From Sphingopyxis sp. (GTDB lineage Bacteria; Pseudomonadota; Alphaproteobacteria; Sphingomonadales; Sphingomonadaceae): a DNA stretch of 64,000 nt. The position numbers and the translations under genes are program-made. The stretch is from NCBI RefSeq assembly GCF_016704835.1, contig NZ_JADIZJ010000001.1:1479062-1543061 (forward strand). The letters run 5' to 3'. Below are positions 1-8,583 of the stretch, one piece after another. The notes below the pieces were generated by a model. It searched no databases. It was not told where the DNA came from and worked only from the letters and a program-made list of their open reading frames with translations. How positions within the stretch are numbered: position 1 is the first letter of the stretch; the number at the start of each line of letters is the position of its first letter.

Positions 1-1
1 C

Positions 2-931
2 GCGGATGCGCATGATGCGAAGGAACGTGCTGAACGCGAAGAGCATTGGCGGTTGCTCTACGTGGCGATGACGCGCGCCGAGGAACTGCTGATCGTTACT
101 GGGACGCGAAAGTCGGACGAGCTGCCCGCGGACAATTGGCATAGCGCGGTCGACGCGGTGATGGCCGATATGGGCGCCGAATGGCAGGATGCCGGACCGC
201 GCTGGGGCCAGAAGCGCGTCCATGCGGTGCAGGGCAAGGCGCGCACGGCGAAGGACAAGGCGCGGTCGGTTGGCGCGCCTGTGCTCGTGCCGGCTTGGGT
301 GCGGCAACCTGCGCCTGAGGAAGCGCGCCCACCGCGTCCGCTGGCACCCTCGGCGTTGGGCGACGATGATGTGGCGGCGGTGCCGCAGGGCGCGATGCGC
401 GCGGCGGCGGTGAACCGCGGGCTCTTGCTCCATGCTTTGTTCGAGCGGTTGCCGCCGGTGGCGCCCGAGAACCGCCGCGCGGTAGCGCTGCGCTGGCTGG
501 CGGTGCAGGCGGCCGATCTTGACGTGGCGGCGCGCGCTGCGATGGTCGACGAAGCGCTGGGCGTACTGAACGATCGCGCGCATTCTGCGCTGTTCGGCCC
601 GGGTTCGCTCGCCGAGGTGCCACTGTCGGCAGTGGTCGACGGGACGGTCGTCGCGGGGATCGTCGACCGGCTGCTAGTCACCGCCGACGCGGTGACGGTG
701 ATTGATTACAAGACGGGCCGGCATGTGCCGGATAGTGCCGCCGCAGTGCAGCCCTCCTATCTGCGCCAGATGGCGGCGTATCGCGGCGCGCTGGCGGCGA
801 TTTTTCCGGGGCGGCGGATCGATGCGGCGCTGCTTTATACCGCCGGGCCGCGACTGATCGGGCTGGGTGACGCTCTGCTCGATGCGCACAAGCCGGGCTT
901 GGCGGCAACCAAGGCGAATTTGGGCGGTTGA
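2..931 (+). CDS. addA: Double-strand break repair helicase-nuclease AddA, C-terminal part (5' end outside window)
   Basis: The frame is open from base 2, so this is the C-terminal part of a longer protein. It begins with a UvrD-family motif VI (RLLYVAMTRAEE) that closes the helicase core. The last ~110 residues carry a RecB-type nuclease domain: GIVDRL, then VIDYKTG, then a Tyr and Gln helix (YLRQMAAYRGAL). This is the layout of AddA, which with AddB processes double-strand ends before RecA loading. The gene ends 63 bases before trxA on the same strand, the usual alphaproteobacterial addB-addA-trxA order, which supports the name over UvrD or RecB. The N-terminal ATPase motifs cannot be seen here. 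Confidence 0.9.
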   Translation, partial: ADAHDAKERAEREEHWRLLYVAMTRAEELLIVTGTRKSDELPADNWHSAVDAVMADMGAEWQDAGPRWGQKRVHAVQGKARTAKDKARSVGAPVLVPAWVRQPAPEEARPPRPLAPSALGDDDVAAVPQGAMRAAAVNRGLLLHALFERLPPVAPENRRAVALRWLAVQAADLDVAARAAMVDEALGVLNDRAHSALFGPGSLAEVPLSAVVDGTVVAGIVDRLLVTADAVTVIDYKTGRHVPDSAAAVQPSYLRQMAAYRGALAAIFPGRRIDAALLYTAGPRLIGLGDALLDAHKPGLAATKANLGG

Positions 932-994
932 GCCCTTGAGCCGGAGGCCGCGACGTCTTAGCTTGAGGACAAGTAAATTTCAGGAGTTTGTATC

Positions 995-1315
995 ATGGGT
1001 ACCAAGGCCATCACCGACGACAGCTTTCAGGCAGACGTCCTCGACAGCGACACCCCCGTGCTCGTCGATTTCTGGGCCGAATGGTGCGGCCCGTGCAAGA
1101 TGATCGGCCCGTCGCTGGAGGAAATCGCCAGTGAGCTTGGCGAAAAGGTTGTGATCGCAAAGCTGAACATCGACGATCATCCGAACGCCCCCGCCAAATA
1201 TGGCGTGCGCGGCATTCCGACGATGATCCTGTTCAAGAATGGCGAAGTCGCCGACACCAAGGTCGGCGCGGCACCGAAAAGCGCGCTCAAGGGCTGGCTG
1301 GAAGGCGCGCTTTAA
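995..1315 (+). CDS. trxA: Thioredoxin
   Basis: A 106-residue cytosolic thioredoxin, full length for the family. The redox motif WCGPC sits at residues 30-34 (catalytic Cys31 and Cys34) and the conserved cis-proline is Pro75 in GIPT. It reduces protein disulfides with electrons from thioredoxin reductase. The ATG at 995 has a good ribosome-binding site (CAGGAG, 981-986, 8-base spacing). It follows addA on the same strand and a strong hairpin starts 6 bases past the stop, so it is probably the last gene of the addBA-trxA unit. Confidence 0.97.
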   Translation: MGTKAITDDSFQADVLDSDTPVLVDFWAEWCGPCKMIGPSLEEIASELGEKVVIAKLNIDDHPNAPAKYGVRGIPTMILFKNGEVADTKVGAAPKSALKGWLEGAL

Positions 1316-1320
1316 GAATG

Positions 1321-1352
1321 CACGTCGCCCCTGCGCAGGCGGGGGCGACGTG
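1321..1352 (+). terminator. Hairpin terminator after trxA
   Basis: A perfect 11-bp inverted repeat (CACGTCGCCCC at 1321-1331, its complement at 1342-1352) with a 10-base loop lies directly after the trxA stop. Only a weak T-run (TTCT) follows, so termination may be only partly intrinsic. Confidence 0.6.
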
Positions 1353-1729
1353 TTCTGCGCAGGCTCAGCCGTCTGGCGACAATCTAGTTTGTCAATCGCT
1401 TCGCGAGAAGTTTATAAGCGGCATGGTTCGTGGGTCTGGAATGCGGTCAGTCGGCGCCCGCCCGAATGTTCAGGCCGTATTTCCCTAGCCGTCCTGCATC
1501 GCCAGCCGTCGGCCGATCATAGCGACCTAGCGATTGACCAAATCATACACTTCGCCGCTGCCGAAAACATAACGGTCGGGCCGGACGGGCACGGCAGTGG
1601 TGACGCCAGCACCATTCGCAAGGCGGCAATGCGCCTGGTCTTGGCCGTCTCCAGCCTCCGCGGATATCACCTCACAGCAGAAGCTTGCATATTGGGCGTT
1701 TGCCGACCGATGGGCTATATGAGCCAGCG
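1353..1729. other. Gene-poor stretch between trxA and the GST-like gene
   Basis: No intact gene is seen. On the - strand the last ~45 codons before a TAG at 1527-1529 read like the C-terminus of an FAD-dependent aromatic hydroxylase (VRPDRYVFG), listed separately as a gene remnant. The remainder holds no recognisable RNA or repeat. The promoter of the GST-like gene should lie at its right end. Confidence 0.4.
1527..1690 (-). pseudogene. Possible 3' remnant of an FAD-dependent monooxygenase
   Basis: The - strand frame ending at 1527 reads GAGVTTAVPVRPDRYVFGSG and then about ten residues before the stop. The segment VRPDRYVFG is typical of the end of FAD-binding aromatic hydroxylases of the MhpA/PheA type. 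No start or FAD-binding N-terminus is visible upstream, where the GST-like gene lies on the opposite strand. I read it as a truncated relic; a chance match cannot be excluded. Confidence 0.3.
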
Positions 1730-2341
1730 ATGCGCGACAGCCCCGTCCTTTATAGCTTTCGCCGCTGTCCGTACGCGATGCGCGCGCGGATGGCGCTGCT
1801 GGTGAGCGGGACGATCTACACGCATCGCGAGGTGTTGCTGCGCAACAAGCCCGCCGCCATGCTGGCCGCATCGGCAAAGGGAACCGTGCCGGTACTCGTG
1901 CTGATGGACGGGGCGGTGGTCGATGAAAGCATCGATATCATGCACTGGGCCTTGTCGCAGCATGATCCCGAAGACTGGCGGCCGCGTGCCGATGCGGCGT
2001 TGGTCGCAAAGTTCGACGGCGCGTTCAAACATCACCTAGACCGTTATAAATATGCCGCTCGTTATGATGCCGATCCGCTGACGCATCGCGCAGCAGGATT
2101 GGAATTGCTTGCGGAGCTCGACGAGCGACTGAAAGAACGAGAGTATCTTGACGGCGACACGCGCGGGTTCAGCGATTTCGCGCTGTTTCCATTTGTTCGA
2201 CAGTTCGCCGGAGTCGACGAGCACTGGTTCGCAGCCCAAACGCCCACGCGGGTGCGCGAATGGCTGGCGATCCTGGTGGCATCGGAGCTGTTTGAGCGGG
2301 CTATGGTCACAATTGCGCCATGGGCAGAAGGACAGAGCTGA
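1730..2341 (+). CDS. Glutathione S-transferase family protein
   Basis: A 203-residue protein of the usual GST length. The thioredoxin-fold N-terminal domain starts LYSFRRCPYAMRARMAL, with a CPY motif at residues 13-15 that is glutaredoxin-like and seen in omega/beta-type bacterial GSTs. A conserved DESIDIMHWAL segment follows where the glutathione-binding Glu-Ser pair sits. The all-helical C-terminal domain fills the rest. I chose the ATG at 1730 because earlier starts add an unconserved N-terminus. The substrate is unknown. It stands alone, convergent with the aminotransferase on the other strand. Confidence 0.8.
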   Translation: MRDSPVLYSFRRCPYAMRARMALLVSGTIYTHREVLLRNKPAAMLAASAKGTVPVLVLMDGAVVDESIDIMHWALSQHDPEDWRPRADAALVAKFDGAFKHHLDRYKYAARYDADPLTHRAAGLELLAELDERLKEREYLDGDTRGFSDFALFPFVRQFAGVDEHWFAAQTPTRVREWLAILVASELFERAMVTIAPWAEGQS

Positions 2342-2466
2342 AAGGGAGCAGACGTGAATCTCCGCTTATAGCTCCTTGCCAAACCAAAACAGACCAACCG
2401 CAATCGGCCAGCTTCTGCGGTCCGGATTCTAGAGCGCTCTCGGTCTGTCTCTGACTTGCGAAAGTC

Positions 2467-3627
2467 TCATTCGACGAGAGGAAGGCCGGCGCTGCCGACC
2501 GCTTTGGCGGACAACCAAGGTTCGATACGTCGGATCGCTTCCTCGACCGACGCGGTAGAGACGGCGAAGCTGAGGCGTATGAAACTGTTGCCGTCGACCG
2601 GATCGAAATCGAGCCCGGGAGCGACGGCCACACCCGTATCGCGCAACAGGGTCTCGCAGAAGGAGAAGCTGTCATTCGTGAGATGGCCGACATCGGCGTA
2701 GATGTAGAAAGCTCCATCGGGGGGTGCGATCCGCCGGAGACCCATTTGCGGAAGCGCCTCGAGGAGCAGTTCTCGATTGCGCGCATAGGTTCGGACATGA
2801 CCTTCGAGTTCGTCGCGACAGTCAAAGGCGATCAAGCCGGCATGCTGAGCAAGGGAGGGCGGCGTCAGAAACAGATTGCCCATTCGGGCGCGAGCCGCGT
2901 CGACCAGCGAGTCGGGAACAATGAGCCATCCAAGACGCCAGCCCGCCATGCTGAAATATTTGGAGAAGCTGTTGACGACCAATGCATTCGGCGCGTGTTG
3001 CAGCATGGATTCGGCAGGCTGCGTATAGCTTAGCCCGTGATATATCTCATCCGAGACGAGGGCGATGCCGCGGCGCTTGCAGACGTCGGCCAAGGCCCGG
3101 AGTTCCTCGGGCGGGATGATCGTGCCAGTGGGGTTGGCCGGGCTCGCGACAATCACGCCATCCGGGCCGGGCTCTAGCCGTTCGACCGCATCGGCGGTAA
3201 TCTGGAACCGTTCGCCTTCGCCGCAGACGAGTTCGACCGGCTCCAGATGAAGCGCCTTGAGCGTGTTCCGATAAGCAACATAGCCGGGGCGCGCCAAGGC
3301 GACCCTGGCGCCAGGCGAAAACAGGCAGGATAGCGCGAGGACGAAGGCGGGCGAAGCCCCGCACGTCAGGAGGACCCGTTCCGGATCGACGGAAATCCCA
3401 TAGGCTTCGCTGTAATGCGCCGCGATCCGTGCCTTGAGCGCTGGGCTTTCCCAATAGCCCATGCCGTCGGCATCGAGGATGCGGTGCGCGGCCTCGATCG
3501 CTGCGGCCGGAGCGCCGGTCGAAGGCTGGCCGAACTCCATATGGATCACGGACCGACCTTCGGCTCGCATCCGATGGGCGAGACGACTGATGGCGATGGC
3601 GTGAAAGGGATCGATCTGGACGGGCAT
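2467..3627 (-). CDS. Pyridoxal-phosphate-dependent aminotransferase, class I/II
   Basis: A 386-residue fold-type I aminotransferase. Visible landmarks are SPANPTG (Asn165), the Asp193/Tyr197 pair in SDEIYHG, the PLP-binding lysine K223 in NSFSKYFSMAGWRLGW, and the substrate-carboxylate Arg in SFIRLSF near residue 370. These fit the aspartate/aromatic/N-succinyldiaminopimelate aminotransferase group, but the amino donor cannot be assigned. The ATG at 3627 is preceded by GGAG at 8 bases; a longer frame upstream lacks conserved sequence. It is divergent from the D-aminoacylase-like gene at 4049, sharing a 421-base intergenic region. Confidence 0.85.
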   Translation of the reverse strand: MPVQIDPFHAIAISRLAHRMRAEGRSVIHMEFGQPSTGAPAAAIEAAHRILDADGMGYWESPALKARIAAHYSEAYGISVDPERVLLTCGASPAFVLALSCLFSPGARVALARPGYVAYRNTLKALHLEPVELVCGEGERFQITADAVERLEPGPDGVIVASPANPTGTIIPPEELRALADVCKRRGIALVSDEIYHGLSYTQPAESMLQHAPNALVVNSFSKYFSMAGWRLGWLIVPDSLVDAARARMGNLFLTPPSLAQHAGLIAFDCRDELEGHVRTYARNRELLLEALPQMGLRRIAPPDGAFYIYADVGHLTNDSFSFCETLLRDTGVAVAPGLDFDPVDGNSFIRLSFAVSTASVEEAIRRIEPWLSAKAVGSAGLPLVE

Positions 3628-4048
3628 AAAAGATGCTCCACTTGAATGGCACTTAATGCTTGAGGCTGGGCTGATAGGGGCACCGGCATAATTATCCAAC
3701 GCCGCTTCTTTCGCCGGCCGTACGCGCGGGTGTCGGCATACCGTGGACGAGGCACCCACGATCGGTCGGGCTGTTCATGCTGGCTCGCTGCTCGGCAATA
3801 ACCAGACAGCAAAGCTTCCCGGCCGGTCGCTCACTGCCGACTCGCTGACAGGTTGGCCTCGTCTGCTCTCGATGATTCCAAGCCAAAAGGGGTCCGACCG
3901 CATTGGGCCAGTATCATCGTGCAAGCAGCAGGTAGCGGACATGGATCATCCGAAATGTAGCATGCCAGGATGCTCTGCCCGTGCCCATATATTTGCTTTT
4001 ACCCGCCCATTTGGGCAGTCTTGCCTAACACGGATAGGGGAGAGTTTC
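3628..4048. other. Divergent promoter region, no gene seen
   Basis: A 421-base gap between the divergent aminotransferase and deacylase genes. It has no convincing coding frame, repeat or RNA and must hold both promoters. No sigma-70 boxes stand out clearly. Confidence 0.5.
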
Positions 4049-5602
4049 ATGGTGCGTGACATCACGCGGCGCCAGCTCGTTGGCGGCGCAATTGCCGGGA
4101 GCGCATTGGTAAATCTGCCGGTGCGTGCCGCGCCCCGGCGTGGGCCGACGATCTATTTCCGCGATGTCCTGCTTGTCGACGGCACCGGGGCCAAACCGCG
4201 CCGCGCGGACGTTGCCGTCGCCGGCGATCGTGTGGCGGCTATCTTGCCGCCACGCGGCGCCGCCCCGCACGGCGCGCGACTTGTTCTGGGCGAAGGGCGC
4301 GTCCTGGCGCCCGGATTTATTGACACCCACACGCATGGGAATCCGCTTGAGCAGTCCTACGATGCTTTCCTTGCCATGGGTGTGACCACCATTCTGCTGG
4401 GGGTAGATGGCAGTGGTCCCCGGGTCGGTGAAGATCTGAATCTCGCAACTTGGCTGACGGCTGCCGATCGCGCGTCTCTCTCACTGAATGTTGCGGTGCT
4501 GGCGAGCCACGGCACGCTGCGCCGCGCCACCGGCATTCCGGACGCGGTGCGCCAGCCTGACGATGCCGCGCTCGCCCGGATGGCGGCGCAGCTCGACCGG
4601 GAGCTGACCGCTGGCGCCTTCGGGATATCTTACGGGCTAGAATATGTTCCAGGCATTTATGCCGCCGGCACCGAACTTGCCGGCCTCGGCCAAACCGTCG
4701 CTCGCCACGACGGCGTGGTCATGAGCCACATGCGCTCCGAAAATGACGACGAGATCGAGGCCTCGATCGAGGAACTGATTGCATCCGCGCACCCTGGCCG
4801 ACCGCACATCTCGCACCTGAAAGTGGTGTTTGGCAAAGGCGAAGACCGCGCCCGCCGGTTGCTCGACTATATTGCCGCAAAACGCCGTTCCGGCATCGAT
4901 CTGACCGCGGATGCCTATCCATACAGTGCTGGCTATACCGGCATTGCGCTGCTTTTCCCCGAATGGGCTTTGCCGCCCAGCGATTATGGCGCGATCGTCG
5001 CAGGGCGACGGCAGGAACTGCGCGCTCATCTGATCGCGCGCATGACCCGGCGCGGCGGGCCGGACGCGCTCTTGATCGGCACCGCGCCTTATGCGGGAAA
5101 AACACTGGCCCAAGCAGCGGATGAAGCTGGACTCCATTATGCCGATTTCCTGATTAAGATCGGGCCGGGCGGCGCCTCCGGCGCGCATTTCACCATGGAC
5201 GGCGCGCTGCAAGATATTCTCGTTCTCGATCCCGATGTCGCGATTTCGACCGACGGTGGTCCGGGCATGCGTCATCCGCGGGCCACCGGAACTTATGCCA
5301 AATTGATCGAGCAATATGTCGTGAACAGCGGCAGGCTTCCGATCGAGCATGCCGTCCGCAAAGCCACCGCGCTCCCGGCGCGAATCCTCCGGCTCGCCGA
5401 TCGAGGAACAGTGCGACCGGGCGCGAAGGCGGACCTCATCCTGTTTGCCCCCGAACGGGTGAAAGCGCGCTCGAGCTACCTCGACCCATTTGCACAGGCG
5501 CAAGGCTTCGACATGGTCATGGTGAACGGACGGGCAGCCTTTGAAGGCGGTGAGCGTGTGGGCGCTCCCGGTCGTCTGCTGCGCGCGGCGAGGGCGTCCT
5601 GA
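4049..5602 (+). CDS. Exported N-acyl-D-amino-acid deacylase-family amidohydrolase
   Basis: A 517-residue metal-dependent amidohydrolase. A twin-arginine signal is plausible (TRRQLVGG, residues 6-13, then a short hydrophobic stretch ending VRA), so it may be exported folded by Tat. The HxH metal motif is in GFIDTHTHGN (His94, His96). Later ligand-region motifs are SHMRSEND and HISHLK, and the C-terminal KADLILF strand of composite-domain amidohydrolases is present. The family cleaves N-acyl-D-amino acids or related D-peptides, giving the free D-amino acid. The ATG at 4049 follows GGGGAG. It converges with a P1-family peptidase, suggesting a shared peptide-catabolic role. Confidence 0.8.
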   Translation: MVRDITRRQLVGGAIAGSALVNLPVRAAPRRGPTIYFRDVLLVDGTGAKPRRADVAVAGDRVAAILPPRGAAPHGARLVLGEGRVLAPGFIDTHTHGNPLEQSYDAFLAMGVTTILLGVDGSGPRVGEDLNLATWLTAADRASLSLNVAVLASHGTLRRATGIPDAVRQPDDAALARMAAQLDRELTAGAFGISYGLEYVPGIYAAGTELAGLGQTVARHDGVVMSHMRSENDDEIEASIEELIASAHPGRPHISHLKVVFGKGEDRARRLLDYIAAKRRSGIDLTADAYPYSAGYTGIALLFPEWALPPSDYGAIVAGRRQELRAHLIARMTRRGGPDALLIGTAPYAGKTLAQAADEAGLHYADFLIKIGPGGASGAHFTMDGALQDILVLDPDVAISTDGGPGMRHPRATGTYAKLIEQYVVNSGRLPIEHAVRKATALPARILRLADRGTVRPGAKADLILFAPERVKARSSYLDPFAQAQGFDMVMVNGRAAFEGGERVGAPGRLLRAARAS

Positions 5603-5671
5603 TCAACGCTCAGCTCTAAAGGAGGCGCGATGGCTGGCCGTCACCGACAGCTGGGCGGACTGGCGGCGCGG

Positions 5672-6796
5672 TCACCGGTCCTCAGGGGTCAGCCAGGGCA
5701 ATATCGTTTCGACCGGCAGCCGCTCGACTGTGCCGCGATGCCCCTTGACGGTCTTTCCGGCGAACAGCGAGTTGACGACAGCCTCCTCGGTCGCTTCAGC
5801 AACGGCCTGAAACAGCGGCGAAAGCGCCTCGTTGCGTAGATCGTCGATTTGCACCGTCGGCGCGCTTCCCTCCTCGCGGCGCACCGCCGGGCTGGTCGAA
5901 AATGCAATCGCATAGTCGCCAGATCCGTTGGAAAAGGACGATCCTGTCCGTCCGATCCCGATGAACGCACGCTCGGCGATACGGCGCAGGTTGCGATCGG
6001 ACATCGGCGCATCGGTGGCAATCACCACGACGATGGAGCCGTCAGCAGTATCGCGATCGGCCTGATCAGCGAAGGCGTGGCGGCCGAGTTTGATACCGAC
6101 CGGCACACCGGCAATGTTCAGGACACCGCCGTAGTTGCTCTGGACCAACACCCCAAGGGTCCAGCCGCCTTGCGAACTTGGCAGCCTGCGCGACGCCGTG
6201 CCGATGCCGCCTTTAAAACCGAACGCCACCGTTCCGGTACCCGCTCCGACCGACCCTTCTTCGACTGCCCCGCCTTTTGCTCGCTCAATGGCGCGCCGGG
6301 CGTCGGCGACGGTGACGCGGCGGCGGCGAATATCGTTCAAGACGCCGTCGTTCGTTTCACCGACGACGGCGTTGACCGACCGGACTTCCTCATTGCCCGG
6401 CTGGGTCAGCGTCCATTCGATCGCCGCAGCCGCGGCTTCGGGGACGTTGAGCGTGTTGGTCAGTAATATGGGTGTCTCGATCTCACCGAGTTCGGCGACC
6501 TGCGTCGAGCCAACAAACTTCCCGAACGCGTTAAAGGCGACAAAGCCGGCGGGAACGCGCGAGCGAAAGACATTGCCGCCATGCGGCAGGATCGCCGTGA
6601 CGCCGGTATGGATATCAGTGCCTTCTTTGATCGTGACATGGCCAACCTGGACCCCGTCAACATCGGTGATGCTATTGAGCGGGCCGCTGGTGAGAACGCC
6701 GATAGTGACACCGGCCTCGCGCGCGCGCTCACCCGGGGGCGCAACGGATGCCACGGCCAGCAGGCCCATTGCCACAATCGTCTTACTCAATATCAT
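5672..6796 (-). CDS. P1 family peptidase (DmpA-like aminopeptidase / D-esterase)
   Basis: A 374-residue N-terminal-nucleophile hydrolase of the DmpA/P1 family, beginning with a short hydrophobic signal segment (IVAMGLLAVASVA). Family signatures include NSITDVDGVQVGH, GAGTGTVAFGFKGGIGTASR before the autoprocessing region, and LVQSNYGG. These enzymes self-cleave into alpha and beta chains; DmpA releases N-terminal L- and some D-residues and BapA relatives act on beta-peptides. I do not place the exact cleaved bond. It ends 70 bases from the convergent N-acyl-D-amino-acid deacylase. Periplasmic location is inferred from the signal. Confidence 0.85.
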   Translation of the reverse strand: MILSKTIVAMGLLAVASVAPPGERAREAGVTIGVLTSGPLNSITDVDGVQVGHVTIKEGTDIHTGVTAILPHGGNVFRSRVPAGFVAFNAFGKFVGSTQVAELGEIETPILLTNTLNVPEAAAAAIEWTLTQPGNEEVRSVNAVVGETNDGVLNDIRRRRVTVADARRAIERAKGGAVEEGSVGAGTGTVAFGFKGGIGTASRRLPSSQGGWTLGVLVQSNYGGVLNIAGVPVGIKLGRHAFADQADRDTADGSIVVVIATDAPMSDRNLRRIAERAFIGIGRTGSSFSNGSGDYAIAFSTSPAVRREEGSAPTVQIDDLRNEALSPLFQAVAEATEEAVVNSLFAGKTVKGHRGTVERLPVETILPWLTPEDR

Positions 6797-7194
6797 TGGT
6801 ACACCCGTATCGTGCGCCTGCTCGTCCTCGCAACCAATACCGTCAAATCAAACTTCCGGTCCATTGTCTTGTCGGCGATGATGATGCCCTGTTGGCCTGG
6901 GTGGCGACAGCGCAGCTCTGTGCGGACGAGACGGGCCGCCGGTTGCCCCAACCGGCGGCGTCCTCATTGATACGGACGGCGATTACATGATTGCCGCGAC
7001 CTCGCTGCTCGCGAGTCGCGCCGGTCCGCGCTTCACGGAGATGGAATCGGCGAACGCTCGATGGAGCGATGTGAAAGATTCGAGGCCGAACGCGCGCGAC
7101 AAACTGGCGTAGCTCGCTGCGAGGTCAATCGACTGCTGGCTGGGATCAATTCACAAAGCTTTGAACTGTGTACAAGCTCAACTTTAGCTAATCA
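6797..7194. other. Intergenic region with a possible short coding remnant
   Basis: A 398-base gap. A + strand frame from an ATG at 6987 to a TAG near 7112 encodes 41 residues (MIAATSLLASRAG, later MESANARWSDVKD) and stays open upstream without an obvious start. It looks like a protein tail but I do not recognise the family. Nothing else is seen. Confidence 0.3.
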
Positions 7195-8421
7195 TTAGCT
7201 GCGATAGTCGGCGTTGATGCTGATGTAGCCATGGGTTAAATCGCACGTCCACACGGTCGCGCGACCTTCGCCTAATCTGAGGTCCGCGCCGATGCGGATG
7301 TTCTGACCCGTTAGATGCGCCGCGACTGGCGCCTCATCATAGCCTTCGACGGGAAGGCCGTCTTTCGCCACCCAATGATCGCCGAAGCGAATCGCCAGCT
7401 TGTCGCGGTCGGCGGGTTCGCCCGCCTTGCCAACCGCCATAACGACGCGGCCCCAATTGGCGTCTTCGCCCGCGATTGCGGTCTTCACCAGCGGCGAGTT
7501 GGCAATTGCGAGCGCGACGCGTTTCGCGCTGTCGTCGCTGATCGCGCCGCTCACCTGCACCTCGATGAATTTCGACGCGCCTTCGCCGTCGCGCACGACT
7601 TGCTGCGCGAGGTCGAGTGCGACCTGCCGGATCGCCGCGTCGAGGGCATCGGCGCCGGGATCGTCGCGGGTAAACAGCGGGGCGTTGCCCGCCTGTCCGG
7701 TCGCGAAAAGCAGCACGGTGTCGCTCGTCGAAGTGTCGCTGTCGACGGTGATGCTGTTGAACGTCGCGCCAGTCGCCTCGCTGAGCATCTCCTGCAGCAG
7801 CGTCGGAGCGACCGCGGCGTCGGTGAAAATATAGCCGAGCATCGTCGCCATGTCGGGGGCGATCATCCCCGATCCCTTGACGATCCCCGCAACATGGACG
7901 GTCTTGTCGCCGACGATTGCGCTCGCGGTCGAGCCCTTGGCGAAGGTGTCGGTGGTGCAGATCGTTTCGGCGGCCGCCTCCCACGAGCAGGGTTGTGCGG
8001 TGAGCGCAGCCTCGACCCCGGCGCGCGCCTTGTCCTTGGGCAAGGGCACGCCGATGACGCCGGTCGAGCTGACGAACACTTCGTTCGCGTCGCAGCTGAG
8101 GTGATCCGCGACCTGCGCCATGATCTGCTCGACCGCCTCGCGGCCGCGATAGCCGGTGAACGCGTTGCTGTTGCCCGCGTTGACGATCAGCGCGCGGCCG
8201 ATGCCGCCCTTGACCTGCTCGCGGCCGAGTTCGACTTCGGAAGAGCAGCAGATGTTGCGTGTGAAGACGCCCGCAACCGTCGTGCCGGGCGCGAGCTCGA
8301 CATAGGTGAGGTCGCAGCGGTCCCAGTTTTTGTACTGCGCGCGCGCGATGCGGAGCGTCACCCCGGCGATGTCGGGGAGCGTGGGAAAAGCGGCGGGGGC
8401 CAAGGGGGAGCGGGTGGTCAT
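7195..8421 (-). CDS. argJ: Bifunctional glutamate N-acetyltransferase / amino-acid N-acetyltransferase
   Basis: A 408-residue ArgJ. The autoprocessing site is the MATML motif at residues 191-195; Thr193 becomes the nucleophile of the beta chain after self-cleavage. Flanking motifs STGVIGVPL, GSGMIAPD and SVTVDSDTSTSD-like (NSITVDSDTSTSD) are all present. It moves acetyl groups from N-acetylornithine to glutamate in the cyclic arginine pathway and may also use acetyl-CoA. The ATG at 8421 is the first in-frame start. A large inverted repeat separates it from the aldehyde dehydrogenase upstream on the same strand. Confidence 0.95.
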   Translation of the reverse strand: MTTRSPLAPAAFPTLPDIAGVTLRIARAQYKNWDRCDLTYVELAPGTTVAGVFTRNICCSSEVELGREQVKGGIGRALIVNAGNSNAFTGYRGREAVEQIMAQVADHLSCDANEVFVSSTGVIGVPLPKDKARAGVEAALTAQPCSWEAAAETICTTDTFAKGSTASAIVGDKTVHVAGIVKGSGMIAPDMATMLGYIFTDAAVAPTLLQEMLSEATGATFNSITVDSDTSTSDTVLLFATGQAGNAPLFTRDDPGADALDAAIRQVALDLAQQVVRDGEGASKFIEVQVSGAISDDSAKRVALAIANSPLVKTAIAGEDANWGRVVMAVGKAGEPADRDKLAIRFGDHWVAKDGLPVEGYDEAPVAAHLTGQNIRIGADLRLGEGRATVWTCDLTHGYISINADYRS

Positions 8422-8454
8422 GGAAGAGCGCTTAGCGCCTCTTCCCCAAACGCA

Positions 8455-8576
8455 AAACCCCTCCTCTTCAGAGGAGGGGCAGCGAAACTTGCGAGCTTGC
8501 TCGCTGGTTGCGGGGGAGATTGAGGCTGCGACGCGACAGCATCACCCCCAACCCCTCCTCTGAAGAGGAGGGGTTT
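8455..8576. repeat. Perfect 25-bp inverted repeat with palindromic arms (family A copy 1)
   Basis: Arms at 8455-8479 and 8552-8576 are exact reverse complements over 25 bp. Each arm is itself a 10-bp palindrome around two bases (CCCCTCCTCT, TC, then its complement). The 72-base centre has no gene. Related but diverged elements lie at 36236-36372 and around 32497-32591, always between genes. This looks like a dispersed intergenic repeat that could fold into a cruciform or RNA cloverleaf. Confidence 0.75.
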
Positions 8577-8583
8577 AATACGA

